A stretch of DNA of 51,773 nucleotides from Sandaracinus sp. (GCA_002699025.1 PABA01000233.1:1-51773); one strand, 5' to 3'. Positions 39,663 through 48,668 are shown, counted from the first letter of the stretch. Notes: generated from the sequence alone by a model not told the origin. Translations and numbers: made by a program.

Positions 39663-39832
39663 GGCCGCGAGAGAGTGGGTCCGGCCGGACCCGGCGCAAG
39701 GGGCGAGGCGCGAGGGGCGAGGCTCCTGGCGCGCGGCCCCCGCCGATCCCAGGGCGCATGGCCGCGAGAGAGTTCGTCCCGCCGGCCCCGGATCGAGGGG
39801 CGAGGCTCCTGGCGCGCGGCCCCCGCCGACCT
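39655..39832. repeat. Imperfect tandem duplication upstream of the GT-C gene
   Basis: GGGCGCATGGCCGCGAGAGA (39655) recurs at 39752, and the block beginning GGGGCGAGGCTCCTGGCGCG at 39714 recurs at 39797. The copies differ by a 14-bp indel. The first copy overlaps the start codon of the methyltransferase on the minus strand, so the duplication carried that gene's 5' end. Confidence 0.8.
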
Positions 39833-39848
39833 GCTATGCCTCGCGGCC

Positions 39849-41915
39849 ATGCGCGGACGGACCATCGCCCAGCTCGCGCTCGCTCTGGCGGCGGGCGGGG
39901 CGCTGGTCAGCGTCTTCGTCGCGTCCGCCCTGGACCACACGGGCGGCCTCCCGGTCGCGCCGCTCGACGACACGTTCATCCACCTGCAGTACGCCCGCTC
40001 GATCGCCGAGGGGCATGCCTTCGCCTATCACCCGGGGGAGCCGCCGTCCTCGGGCGCGTCCTCCATCGCCTGGGCGACGCTCCTCGCCCTGCCGCACCTC
40101 TTCGGCGCGCGCGGCCTCGACCTCCTCTGGGCCGACTGGATCCTCTCGGCGCTCTTCGTCGCGCTCCTCCTCTTCGCCGCGGCGCGCGTCGCGCGGACCC
40201 TCGGCGCGCCGATCGAAGGGGGCGGCCGGGACGTGGCCCCGCTCCCGCCCCTCGCGGCGCCGCTCGGCCTGCTCGCCTGGGGGTGGCTCGGCTGGCACCT
40301 CGCGAGCGGCATGGAGGTCGCCCTCGCGGCGGCGCTCGTGATGGGTAGCTGGTGGGCGCTCCTCGCCTGGGAGGCGCGCCCCGCCGACGCACGCACGCCC
40401 CGCGCCGCGCTCGGGCTCGGGGCGCTCGGCGCGCTCCTCCCGCTCGTCCGGCCGGAGGCCGCGCCGCTCGCGGGCGCCCTCGCGCTCGGGCTCTTCTTCT
40501 GGCCGGCGCGCGGCGCCCATCGCTGGCGCGCCCTCGGGGCCCTCCCCGTGCTCGGCGGGCTCTTCGTCCCGTTCTTCTGGTGGCTCGTCACCGGCACGGC
40601 GCGCTCGAACGGCGCCCGCAACAAGTGGATCTTCTCGCTCCCGTACTTCGACGAGGAGCGCCTCCGCCACTGGACGACGCTGAACCTCGAGAAGGCCTGG
40701 GGCTTCTTCTCGGGCACGGGCGGCGAAGGCACGGAGGGCTACTTCCCGCCCTACCTCTTCGTGCTGCTCTTCGCGCTCGGCCTCCTCGTGCCGCTCCTCC
40801 ATCGGCGCCGCCGCGCGCTCGTGCTCCTCGTCGGCGGCACGCTCGCCTGCGCGCTCGCCACGCTCAGCTCGACCCACTTCGACAGCCACCGCTTCCGCTA
40901 CCTGATGCCCTTCCTCCCGCCGTTGCTCCTCTTGGCGTTGCGCGCCGCGCATGCGCTCGGCGGGGCCTTCGCGCGCGGCGCCGGGAGCGCGGTGCGGGGG
41001 CGAGCCGGCGCGCTGAGCTGGAGCTTGGCCGCCGGCGCGCTCGCGTGGACGAGCTGGCCGGAGGCGCTGCCGCACTACGGGGCGGCGGCGAGCGAGATCG
41101 CGCAGCAGCACGTGGTGATCGCGCGGGCGATCCGGGGGCTGCCCGCGAACGCGCGCGTGGCGATCAACGACGCGGGCGTGCTCGCCTACCTCGGGGAGCG
41201 GCCGACCCTCGACGTGGTCGGGCTGACGACGAACCACTCGGTGACCTACTACCTGGCGGGCGTCGGCTCCGAGCACGAGCTCTTCGAGGCGCTCCCGCCG
41301 GCGCGGCGGCCGACCCACTTCGCCGTCTACCCGCGCTGGTGGCGCGCGCGGCACTTCCTCGGGCGGGCGGTCGCGTCGGCGAGCGTGCCCGGGCCGCGGA
41401 CGGCGATCGTCGGGGGCACGCGCATGGTGCTGCACGAGGCGCGGCTCGAGGGCCTCGATCGGGGCGAGGAGCCGCTGCGGGCCGAGGTGCGGGGGGAGCG
41501 CGTGGACGCGCTCGACGTCGCGGACACGCTCGACGAGCGGGCGCATGGGTACGAGGCCGAGCCGTGGCGCTGGATCGACGACACGCTCGAGGCCTTCCCG
41601 ATCGACGGGGAGCTCGTGCGCGAGGGCGGGCGCGTCGTCGGGCGGGTGGAGCGCTTCGAGCTCGCGGGGCGGCCGGGGCGCGCGCTCACGCTGGTGCTGA
41701 GGGCGCACGCCGAGGAGGCGAGCGAGCTCCGCGTGCGGGTGAACGGCGCGGAGGTCGGCGCGCTCCCGATCGCGGGCGAAGCGGGGTGGGAGGAGCCGAG
41801 CCTGCGCGTGCCGGCGGAGCACGTCCGAGAGCGGAACGCGATCGAGGTGCGGCGGAGCGGCTGGCCCGTCGGCAGCTTCCACTGGTGGGCCTTCGCTACC
41901 GACGAGGTCCGCTGA
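39849..41915 (+). CDS. GT-C glycosyltransferase-like polytopic membrane protein
   Basis: A 688-residue protein with an N-terminal membrane helix, then PLDDTFIHLQYAR, whose acidic pair in the first periplasmic loop is typical of GT-C enzymes (PMT/ArnT-like) that use polyprenyl-phosphate sugars. About ten further hydrophobic segments follow to residue about 400 (for example PYLFVLLFALGLLVPLL and YLMPFLPPLLLLAL). The soluble part from about 420 contains a segment NDAGVLAYLG typical of this group, and the last 110 residues look like a beta-sandwich (LRVRVNGAEVGALPI). It probably transfers a sugar to an envelope component. ATG 39849 lies after a duplicated leader. Confidence 0.8.
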   Translation: MRGRTIAQLALALAAGGALVSVFVASALDHTGGLPVAPLDDTFIHLQYARSIAEGHAFAYHPGEPPSSGASSIAWATLLALPHLFGARGLDLLWADWILSALFVALLLFAAARVARTLGAPIEGGGRDVAPLPPLAAPLGLLAWGWLGWHLASGMEVALAAALVMGSWWALLAWEARPADARTPRAALGLGALGALLPLVRPEAAPLAGALALGLFFWPARGAHRWRALGALPVLGGLFVPFFWWLVTGTARSNGARNKWIFSLPYFDEERLRHWTTLNLEKAWGFFSGTGGEGTEGYFPPYLFVLLFALGLLVPLLHRRRRALVLLVGGTLACALATLSSTHFDSHRFRYLMPFLPPLLLLALRAAHALGGAFARGAGSAVRGRAGALSWSLAAGALAWTSWPEALPHYGAAASEIAQQHVVIARAIRGLPANARVAINDAGVLAYLGERPTLDVVGLTTNHSVTYYLAGVGSEHELFEALPPARRPTHFAVYPRWWRARHFLGRAVASASVPGPRTAIVGGTRMVLHEARLEGLDRGEEPLRAEVRGERVDALDVADTLDERAHGYEAEPWRWIDDTLEAFPIDGELVREGGRVVGRVERFELAGRPGRALTLVLRAHAEEASELRVRVNGAEVGALPIAGEAGWEEPSLRVPAEHVRERNAIEVRRSGWPVGSFHWWAFATDEVR

Positions 41916-41988
41916 GCGCGGGTCCGCCGTCCTCGTCCAGGCGGCGCGCCGGCGGCCCATGGCGCGCCGCGGCGTCCGGGCTACCCTC

Positions 41989-42030
41989 GCCGCATGTCCG
42001 CTCGCCGCATGTCCGCTCGCCGCATGTCCG
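41989..42030. repeat. 15-bp tandem repeat carrying three in-frame ATG codons
   Basis: CTCGCCGCATGTCCG is present nearly three times, placing ATG at 41994, 42009 and 42024, all in the same frame. Each adds the peptide MSARR to the N-terminus of the next lipoprotein. Confidence 0.85.
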
Positions 42031-42521
42031 CTCGCGCCCCGCTGCTCTCGCTCGCGCTGCTCGGCCTGCTCGCCTCCTGCGGCGACGACGCCCCCGCGGA
42101 CGTCGCCGGGAGCTACACGGTCACGGTCACGAACGGCGACAACGGCTGCATGGTCGACGGCTGGGACGAAGGCGAGAGCACGGCCAACATCCCGCTCACC
42201 GTCACCCAGAGCGACGCGAGCGCGGTCGCCGAGGTCGGCGGCCTGACGGGGACCTTCCTCTCCGGCTGGATCGGCTCGAACCGCTTCCAGGGCGCCGTCT
42301 CCGGCCGCACGCTCGACCTGGTCCTCGTCGGCACGCGGGAGGGCTCCATCCCGGGCTGCACCTACACGGTCGACGCCGCCCTGGAGGCCACCGTCGACGG
42401 GAGCTTCCTCGACGGCACGGTCACCTACACGCCACGCACCGACGGCGCCGCCGGCTGTGGCCTCCTCGACGCCTGCGCGAACGTGCAGACCCTCGTGGGC
42501 ACGCGCCCGCCCGCCGAGTGA
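42024..42521 (+). CDS. Small lipoprotein of unknown function
   Basis: A 165-residue lipoprotein (signal MSARAPLLSLALLGLLASC). The mature part, from residue 30, is beta-rich (SYTVTVTNGDNGC, GTFLSGWIGSNRFQGAVSGRTLDLVL) with a few Cys that may pair, and resembles single-domain secreted proteins common in myxobacteria. No function is known. The last of three tandem in-frame ATGs is chosen because it gives a normal-length signal n-region; 41994 or 42009 would add 10 or 5 residues. It lies between the GT-C gene and the P450 gene on the same strand, with 40 bp before the P450. Confidence 0.65.
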   Translation: MSARAPLLSLALLGLLASCGDDAPADVAGSYTVTVTNGDNGCMVDGWDEGESTANIPLTVTQSDASAVAEVGGLTGTFLSGWIGSNRFQGAVSGRTLDLVLVGTREGSIPGCTYTVDAALEATVDGSFLDGTVTYTPRTDGAAGCGLLDACANVQTLVGTRPPAE

Positions 42522-42561
42522 GCCCCCGAGCCCCCACCGCGACGCCGCGCCTCGCGGCCCC

Positions 42562-44031
42562 ATGACGACGCCCCCTGCCGGCCCCGCCCGCCACGGCGAC
42601 CCCACCGCCCCGACGAAAGCCGCGATGCTCCTCGACGCGCTCCGCTCCGCCCGCCTCCCCCTCGATCCGTTGCCCCTCCGCGGAGCGCCGCCGTCCTATC
42701 CGCTGCTCGGTCACGCGCTCGCCATGCGGCGCGACCCGCTGCGCTTTCTGACCCGCCTCGCCGCCGAGCGCGGCCCCATGGCCCCGCTCCACCTCGGTCC
42801 GGTGCGTGGCTACCTCATCACGGGCCCGACCGAGCTCGAGGCCGTCTTCCGCTCGAAGGCCAAGCTCTACACGCGCCGCACGCGCGTCTACGACGCGATG
42901 GCGCTCTTCCTCGGCCACGGCATCCTCACGAGCGAGGGAGAGCACTGGCGCAAGCATCGGCGCATCGTCCAGCCGGCCTTCCATCGTCGCCGCCTCGAGA
43001 GCTGGGCCGACACCATGGTCGCGCTCGCCGACGTGCACATGGACCGCTGGCGCGGGGAGCTCGACCTCGCCGACGCGATGATGCGCCTCACGCTCGACAT
43101 CGTCGGGCGCACGCTCTTCGGCGCGGCCACCGCGCAGGACGCCACCGACGTGGGCCGCGCGATGGACGCCGCCCAGCGCTGGACCGAGGACCTCATCAGC
43201 GGCCTCTTCGTGTTCCCGCCCGGCGTGCCGACGGCGCGCAACCGCCGCTTCCAGCGCGCCGTCGCGACCCTCGACCGGGTCGCCTATCGGCTCATCGACG
43301 CCCGCCTCGCCGCGCGCTCCGCCACCCGAACCGCCGCGCCCGAGGAGGACGGCGACGACGTGCTCTCCATGCTCGTGGAGGCCCGCGACGAGGACGGCCA
43401 GCCGCTCCCGCGGAAGCAGATCCGGGACGAGGTGATCACGCTGCTCGCCGCCGGCCACGAGACCACGTCGAACGCGCTGAGCTGGACGCTGATGCTGCTC
43501 AGCAAGCACCCGGAGGCGATGCGCCGGCTGCGCGAGGAGGTCGACGCCGTGCTCGGCGAGCGCCCGCCGACCGCCGCCGACGTGCCGAAGCTGACCTGGG
43601 CGCGCTGGGTGCTCGACGAGAGCATGCGCCTCTACCCGCCGGCCTGGACGACCGGCCGCTTCGTCGCGGAGGCGCACGAGCTCGGCGGCGTCGCGATGAC
43701 GCCGGGCACCTTCACGCTCCTCAGCCCCTGGGTCACGCACCGGGACCCGGAGCTCTGGGACGACCCGGAGGGCTTCGACCCCGCGCGCTGGGAGGCGCTC
43801 TCGAAACCCGGCGCCCTCCCGCCCTTCCAGTTCTACCCCTTCGGCGGCGGACCGCGGAAGTGCGTCGGCGAGGCCTTCGCCTACCTGGAGGCCACGCTGA
43901 TCCTCGCCCGCATCGCCCAGCGCATGCGCCTCGACCTCGTGCCCGGCCACGTCGTCACGCCCGCGCCGCAGATCACGCTCGGCTTCGAGGGCGGCCTGAA
44001 GATGCACGCCGCCCCGCGCGAGCCGAGCTGA
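42562..44031 (+). CDS. Cytochrome P450
   Basis: A 489-residue haem-thiolate monooxygenase without a membrane anchor. The I-helix oxygen-binding motif is AGHETTS (297-303), the K-helix ExxR is in DESMRLYPP, and the haem ligand is Cys434 in FGGGPRKCVGEAFAYLEA. The sequence is of the CYP102/CYP4-like bacterial class rather than a short actinobacterial type. Redox partners are not encoded nearby. The N-terminal 40 residues are Pro/Ala-rich; ATG 42562 is preferred, but ATG 42625 (MLLDALRS) is possible. Substrate unknown. Confidence 0.93.
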   Translation: MTTPPAGPARHGDPTAPTKAAMLLDALRSARLPLDPLPLRGAPPSYPLLGHALAMRRDPLRFLTRLAAERGPMAPLHLGPVRGYLITGPTELEAVFRSKAKLYTRRTRVYDAMALFLGHGILTSEGEHWRKHRRIVQPAFHRRRLESWADTMVALADVHMDRWRGELDLADAMMRLTLDIVGRTLFGAATAQDATDVGRAMDAAQRWTEDLISGLFVFPPGVPTARNRRFQRAVATLDRVAYRLIDARLAARSATRTAAPEEDGDDVLSMLVEARDEDGQPLPRKQIRDEVITLLAAGHETTSNALSWTLMLLSKHPEAMRRLREEVDAVLGERPPTAADVPKLTWARWVLDESMRLYPPAWTTGRFVAEAHELGGVAMTPGTFTLLSPWVTHRDPELWDDPEGFDPARWEALSKPGALPPFQFYPFGGGPRKCVGEAFAYLEATLILARIAQRMRLDLVPGHVVTPAPQITLGFEGGLKMHAAPREPS

Positions 44032-44077
44032 GCCGCGAGACGCGGCGGTCACGGAGCTACGGCCCGAGCCCGTGTTC

Positions 44078-44101
44078 GAGCCCGAGCCCGAGCCCGAGCC
44101 C
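44078..44101. repeat. GAGCCC hexanucleotide array
   Basis: Four perfect GAGCCC units, the complement of the GGGCTC array near position 331. Confidence 0.85.
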
Positions 44102-44110
44102 CAGCAGTTG

Positions 44111-44206
44111 CTGCGAAGGGGACCGACCGGCCGCGATGGCGGCAAAGCCACGCCTCTGCGAAGCGGCGACTGGCCGCGATAGCGGCAAAGCCACGCCTCT
44201 GCGAAG
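44111..44206. repeat. Two copies of a 43-45 bp element
   Basis: CTGCGAAG occurs at 44111, 44156 and 44199. Between them GGCCGCGAT(G/A)GCGGC followed by AAAGCCACGCCTCT is repeated. The segment GGC...GCC makes it hairpin-prone, so it may be a dispersed palindromic element of the genome. Confidence 0.75.
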
Positions 44207-44372
44207 GGGAGCGCGCCCACGTCTGCCCGGCAGCTCGGCCCCACGGAGCCGCGTTCGCGTACCCACGAAGAACCGACCCGTGTGACGCGAGCGCAGCGAG
44301 CGCCGAGGGCCCCACGGGCCCGCTGGTAAGCCGAAACTGGCGAGCGCAGCGAGCGGAAGACGCCGCCTTCTC

Positions 44373-45422
44373 TCAGCCGACGGGGAGGTGCACGCGGCCG
44401 TCGTCGGGCGGCGTGGCCGGCTTCATCGGCACGGGGACGCCGTCCTGGCCGCGCCACTCGTCGAGGCTCGAGGCGCGACGCACGCACGCGATCGTGCAGT
44501 TCGTCTCGCAGCCCTTCGGGCTGTCGTACTCGCGCATCAGGTCGCCGCGCGTGTACTCGAGGATCGGGATCCCCGGCTCGCCGCGCCGCTGCGAGCAGTA
44601 GTTCACGATGCCGTGCTCGTCGACGTAGAGGTAGCGCGCGCCGGCGCGGCACTTCCACGGCGCCTTCCCGTCGCGCAGCATCTTCTGCTCCCAGCCCTCG
44701 CCGAACTGGTGGAAGAAGCTCTTGTTACAGAGCTGCCGCATCTCCTCGTAGAACTCCGGGAGGATGTCCCCGATCAGCCCCGGGTCGATCTGCCCCGTGT
44801 GATCGTGGAGCAGCCCGACCGTCATGTAGAAGCCGAGGCTGCGGATCTCGTCGATCAGCTCGCGCGTCTGCTTGGGCGGCGAGGAGCCGAGCACGGCGTT
44901 GATGTTCACCTTGAACTTCGCGTGCTCCTGGAGCCCCATCAGGCGCTTCTTGATCTTGCTCCAGCTCTTCTGGCTGACCTCGTTCGGCTCGATGTTGTCC
45001 ACCGAGACCTGCAGCAGCGTGAGCCCCGCGTCGTTCATCTGCTCGATGCGCCGCTTCGTCAGCGGGTAGGCGTTCGAGATCGACGTCACGATCATCCCGT
45101 GGTCGACCGCCCGCTTCACGATCTCGTGGAGATCCGGGTGCAGGAAGGGCTCGCCGCCCGTGAGCGTGAGGATCAGGTTGCCGAGCTCGGCGAGGTGATC
45201 GATGCGCTCGAAGAGCACCTCCTTCGGCACCGGATCGGAGTAGTCGTCGTACTCGTTGCAGTAGCCGCAGGTGAGGTTGCAGCGCCGGATGACCACGAGC
45301 TGCGTGAGCAGCGGCGTCTCCTTGCGGGCCATCGCCAGCGCCCCGCGCCGGAGCGTCTTGAGCGGATGCTTGGGCAGCGTGCGGAGCTTGTCGTCGAGGA
45401 GGGAGCGGGTCTGAGCGAGCAT
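44373..45422 (-). CDS. Radical SAM protein with SPASM-like C-terminus
   Basis: A 349-residue enzyme. The [4Fe-4S]-SAM motif CNLTCGYC (Cys48, Cys52, Cys55) is followed by LTGGEPFLHPDL and the TIM-barrel strands ISNAYPL and LLQVSVDNIEPN. The C-terminus has extra Cys residues (WKCRAGARYLYVD, VNYCSQRRG, CETNCTIAC), typical of SPASM/twitch domains that bind auxiliary Fe-S clusters. Such proteins modify peptides or lipids, for example by forming or breaking C-C bonds. ATG 45422 is used. It is divergent from the phosphatidyltransferase gene, which may hint at a lipid role, but this is inference. Confidence 0.88.
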   Translation of the reverse strand: MLAQTRSLLDDKLRTLPKHPLKTLRRGALAMARKETPLLTQLVVIRRCNLTCGYCNEYDDYSDPVPKEVLFERIDHLAELGNLILTLTGGEPFLHPDLHEIVKRAVDHGMIVTSISNAYPLTKRRIEQMNDAGLTLLQVSVDNIEPNEVSQKSWSKIKKRLMGLQEHAKFKVNINAVLGSSPPKQTRELIDEIRSLGFYMTVGLLHDHTGQIDPGLIGDILPEFYEEMRQLCNKSFFHQFGEGWEQKMLRDGKAPWKCRAGARYLYVDEHGIVNYCSQRRGEPGIPILEYTRGDLMREYDSPKGCETNCTIACVRRASSLDEWRGQDGVPVPMKPATPPDDGRVHLPVG

Positions 45423-45809
45423 GGGCGGGCCTCGTGGGGCGCGGAAAGGCAGTCGCAGGTGGCGGTCGCGGACGGCGATTGCGGATGCCGGTCGCAGATG
45501 GCGAACGCGGGAGCGACGCCGGTGATCGGGACCTTGGCGGGCCAGCATCCTTCGTGCCAGCCGCGTGGAGCCTGTCTGCAGGTCGCGGCCCTCCCGGGAA
45601 CGTTACGCATGGGCCCTTCGAGCGTCTGAAGGGGCGGCTCCCCCACGGGCCACTTTCTGGCCCCGAACCGGCTACTCACGTAGCCACCGGGAGAGTCGTC
45701 GCCCCGCGGCGAGACGGCGTGGGGCGGAGGGAGCGAGCCCGTGTCGCCCCCGCCCGCGCCGGTCCAGCTCTTGCTTGAGCCACGAGCGGGAAGCCCCGAG
45801 GAGCCCCTC

Positions 45810-46793
45810 ATGTCCCGAGACCAGACCGCCGCCCCCACCGAGCACCGCCTGCCTCCGTTTCGGTCGCTGCTGAAGTCCACGGAGGTCGAGGACCCGATCA
45901 ACATCATGGTCCACCGGCCGCTCGCCTACGGCTTCGTCTGGTCGATCTTCCGCACGCCGCTCACGCCCAACATGGTCACCGTGATGGCGATGATCGTGGG
46001 CCTCGCCTCCGGCTGGTTCTTCCTGCAGGGCGGCCCGACCGACATGATCGTCGCCGGCGCGCTCCTCTGGGCGGCGGCGATCCTCGACGGCGCCGACGGC
46101 ATCCTCGCGCGCGCCAAGAACATGAGCTCCCAGTTCGGCCGCGCCCTCGACGGCACCGCCGACATCGTCGTCGCCTGCGCGACCGTCTTCCCGGCCTTCT
46201 ACCACCTCTGGACGAAGGAGCAGGACCCGACGCACCTCTACCTGATGGTGCCGGTCATCCTCCTGACCGTCCCCCACCTGCACATCTACGACTACTACAA
46301 GGAGTCGTATCTGCGGGCGACGCGCCTGGATCGCGGCGGCGAGGGCGACGATCCGGAGAAGGTGGCGAAGCTGGCCGAGCAGGCGCGCGAGCGCGGCCCG
46401 GTCGCCTACTTCACGACCAAGTACGTGCTCCTGCCCTTCGTCGAGAGCCAGCACAAGATCATCGGCCTGCTCAACCCGCTCTCGCTCCGCGAGGGCGTGG
46501 AGATCGAGCGCAGCGAGGAGACGGCGGCCGTCTACCGGCGCCACAACCTCTGGCCGATGCGCCTGTGGACGATCATCTCGCTGGCCCCGCACAGCTACCT
46601 GATGGCCATCTGCGCGATGTTCGACCGGCTCGACGTCTACCTCTGGATCCGCCTCGTCGGCATGAACTCCGTGATGCTCGTGGCGACCGTCTGGCAGCGC
46701 CGGGCGACGGAGAAGACGATGGACGAGCTGACGGCCATGGGCGCCGTGCGCGGCTCCGTGCCCTCCCGCGAGGGCGTCGTCGCGACGAACTGA
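45810..46793 (+). CDS. CDP-alcohol phosphatidyltransferase family protein
   Basis: A 327-residue membrane enzyme that transfers a phosphatidyl group from CDP-diacylglycerol or a related donor to an alcohol. The signature DGxxAR(x8)GxxxDxxxD is complete: Asp96, Gly97, Ala100, Arg101, Gly110, Asp114 and Asp118. Hydrophobic segments flank it (MVTVMAMIVGLASGWFFL, LLWAAAILDG, LYLMVPVILLTVPHL, and later ones). The hydrophilic 195-265 region is longer than in PgsA or PssA, so the substrate is not a standard headgroup I can name. GAGGAG precedes ATG 45810. Confidence 0.9.
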   Translation: MSRDQTAAPTEHRLPPFRSLLKSTEVEDPINIMVHRPLAYGFVWSIFRTPLTPNMVTVMAMIVGLASGWFFLQGGPTDMIVAGALLWAAAILDGADGILARAKNMSSQFGRALDGTADIVVACATVFPAFYHLWTKEQDPTHLYLMVPVILLTVPHLHIYDYYKESYLRATRLDRGGEGDDPEKVAKLAEQARERGPVAYFTTKYVLLPFVESQHKIIGLLNPLSLREGVEIERSEETAAVYRRHNLWPMRLWTIISLAPHSYLMAICAMFDRLDVYLWIRLVGMNSVMLVATVWQRRATEKTMDELTAMGAVRGSVPSREGVVATN

Positions 46794-47105
46794 CGCTCCC
46801 GGACGCGCCGACGAGCCGGCTCCCCCGGGGCGTGAACGGCACGCCTCGGTGTGACCGACGCTCACACGTTCGTGGTGCCACGGTCACGGTCCTCGCCCGT
46901 TCGTGGGAGGCGTCTCGCGCCCGATCCGGCGCGACCGGGCCGGTCGTCCAGCAGCCTCGGCCCGTCGTCCGGGGCCATGGCAGGGGGTCTCGGGCTGCGG
47001 GAACTCACGCTCCCTGGCCCTCTGACGCCCCGGAATGGGCCGCATGAGTGATGCGCGCGGCGCGATCGGCTATGTTTCCGGCGCTTTCGCTTCTCAGGAG
47101 CCTTC
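46794..47105. other. Intergenic region, no feature recognised
   Basis: 312 bp between the phosphatidyltransferase and the Cys-rich lipoprotein. I see no gene and no strong hairpin. The promoter of the next gene should be near the end. Confidence 0.5.
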
Positions 47106-48614
47106 ATGCGTCGCGCCCACTGGACCTTCCTTCTCTTCGCTGCCCCGCTCGTCCTCGCCGGATGCGGCCGCTCGACCCTCGTCGTCGACCTCGACGACGC
47201 CGGCACCTCGCGCCCGGACGTGGTGATCCCACCCGACTCGGACACGGAGTTCTGCGGCAACGGCTTCTGCGCCCCGACCGAGAGCTGCGAGCTCTGCGCC
47301 GCGGACTGCGGCGAGTGCCCGGACGTCTGCGGCGACGGCCTCTGCGCGGCGACGGAGGACTGCTCGACCTGCCCGGCCGACTGCGGGTTCTGCCGCGACT
47401 GCGGCGACGGCCTCTGCGAGGAGGACCTCGGCGAGAGCTGCGAGACCTGCCCCGCCGACTGCGGCGCCTGCGCCGGCTGCGGCGACGGCACCTGCGGGCC
47501 CAGCGAGAACTGCGCCTCCTGCGAGGAGGACTGCGGCGCCTGCGAGACTTGCGGCGACGGCACCTGCCAGCCCACCGAGGACTGCGCGAGCTGCGCCGCC
47601 GACTGCGGCTTCTGTGTGACCTGCGGCGACGGCACGTGCAGCGCCGGTGAGACCTGCTCGAGCTGCGCCATCGACTGCGGCCGCTGCGAGACCTGCGGCG
47701 ACGGCCGCTGCGGCGCCGGCGAGGACTGCGCGAGCTGCCCGTCGGACTGCGGCTTCTGCGAGACCTGCGGCGACGGCGCGTGCACGGAGAGCGAGAACTG
47801 CTCGACCTGCCCGGCCGACTGCGGCCGCTGCGAGACCTGCGGCGACGGCGAGTGCACCGACAGCGAGGACTGCGCCACCTGCCCCGAGGACTGCGGCCTC
47901 TGCGAGACCTGCGGCAACGGCCGCTGCGCGCCGAGCGAGGACTGCTCGACCTGCCCGCGCGACTGCGGCCTCTGCGAGTTCTGCGGCGACGGCGATTGCC
48001 AGCCGACCGAGAGCTGCTCGAGCTGCCCGGGCGACTGCGGCGCCTGCCGGACCTGCGGCGACGGCTTCTGCCGGGCCGAGGACGGCGAGGACTGCCTCAC
48101 CTGCGCCGCCGACTGCGACGCCTGCCCCGAGTGCGGAGACGGAACCTGCGACCCGGGCATCGAGAACTGCTCGACCTGCCCCGCCGACTGCGGCGCCTGC
48201 GTGGGCTGCGGGGACGGCCGCTGCCGGCGCCCCGAGGACTGCGCGAGCTGCCCCGCCGACTGCGGCGTGTGCTCGGTCTGCGGCAACGGGGTCTGCGAGG
48301 CCGAGGAGTTCGAGTCCTGCGTGAACTGCCCCGGTGACTGCGGCGCCTGCCCGGGCGTGACCTGCATCGAGGTCGCCACGTGCATCTTCGGCTGCGTGGA
48401 CTTCGAGGGCGACCCGCCCCCCGACTTCTCCTTCACGTGCATCGGCGACTGCTCGGCGCGGGCCTGCGCGGACGTGCGCTTCTTCGTGGACGAGGTCATC
48501 AACTGCGCCGTGGAGCAGGTCTTCACCTGCGGCGACCTCGACTGCGTCATGCGCGAGTGCCGGGAGGAGATCGCGGCCTGCATCGGCGCGCCGCGCTGCC
48601 CGCCCGGCGGCTGA
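47106..48614 (+). CDS. Lipoprotein with 15 six-cysteine repeats
   Basis: A 502-residue lipoprotein (signal ending LVLAGC). From residue about 49 to 418 there are 15 tandem repeats of 24-27 residues, each with six Cys in the order CGDG-x-C-x(3-6)-E-x-C-x-x-C-x-x-DCG-x-C; a few have GN for GD. This gives about 90 Cys in the repeat region, presumably all in disulfides. The last 80 residues form a different Cys-containing domain (IEVATCIFGCVDFE, INCAVEQVFTCGDLDC). Function is unknown; a rigid surface stalk or metal-binding role is possible. CAGGAG precedes ATG 47106. Confidence 0.9.
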   Translation: MRRAHWTFLLFAAPLVLAGCGRSTLVVDLDDAGTSRPDVVIPPDSDTEFCGNGFCAPTESCELCAADCGECPDVCGDGLCAATEDCSTCPADCGFCRDCGDGLCEEDLGESCETCPADCGACAGCGDGTCGPSENCASCEEDCGACETCGDGTCQPTEDCASCAADCGFCVTCGDGTCSAGETCSSCAIDCGRCETCGDGRCGAGEDCASCPSDCGFCETCGDGACTESENCSTCPADCGRCETCGDGECTDSEDCATCPEDCGLCETCGNGRCAPSEDCSTCPRDCGLCEFCGDGDCQPTESCSSCPGDCGACRTCGDGFCRAEDGEDCLTCAADCDACPECGDGTCDPGIENCSTCPADCGACVGCGDGRCRRPEDCASCPADCGVCSVCGNGVCEAEEFESCVNCPGDCGACPGVTCIEVATCIFGCVDFEGDPPPDFSFTCIGDCSARACADVRFFVDEVINCAVEQVFTCGDLDCVMRECREEIAACIGAPRCPPGG

Positions 48615-48636
48615 GCCGCGACCGCGACGACGACGC

Positions 48637-48668
48637 CGACGGCGCGCTCCTCCGGGGGCGCGCCGTCG
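48637..48668 (+). terminator. Hairpin after the 15-repeat lipoprotein
   Basis: CGACGGCGCGC (48637-48647) pairs perfectly with GCGCGCCGTCG (48658-48668) over a 10-nt loop, 22 bases after the stop codon, with TTT shortly after. Confidence 0.7.

Larger units (their letters stand above)
44032..44372. other. Gene-free region with repeats, between convergent genes
   Basis: No gene is supported. It contains the GAGCCC array (44078-44101) and two copies of an element of about 44 bp (44111-44206). The block GCGAGCGCAGCGAGCG near 44288 and 44340 is also repeated. No clear terminator stem is visible. Confidence 0.6.

Noticed and set aside
45430-45780. Open frames in the gap between the radical SAM and phosphatidyltransferase genes
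   Set aside because: They show no domain or good ribosome binding site; the region is best read as the divergent promoter area of the two genes.
47250-48360. Periodic DNA of about 72-78 bp considered as a CRISPR array or satellite
   Set aside because: It is the coding sequence of the 15 six-cysteine protein repeats, in one continuous frame with a lipoprotein signal.
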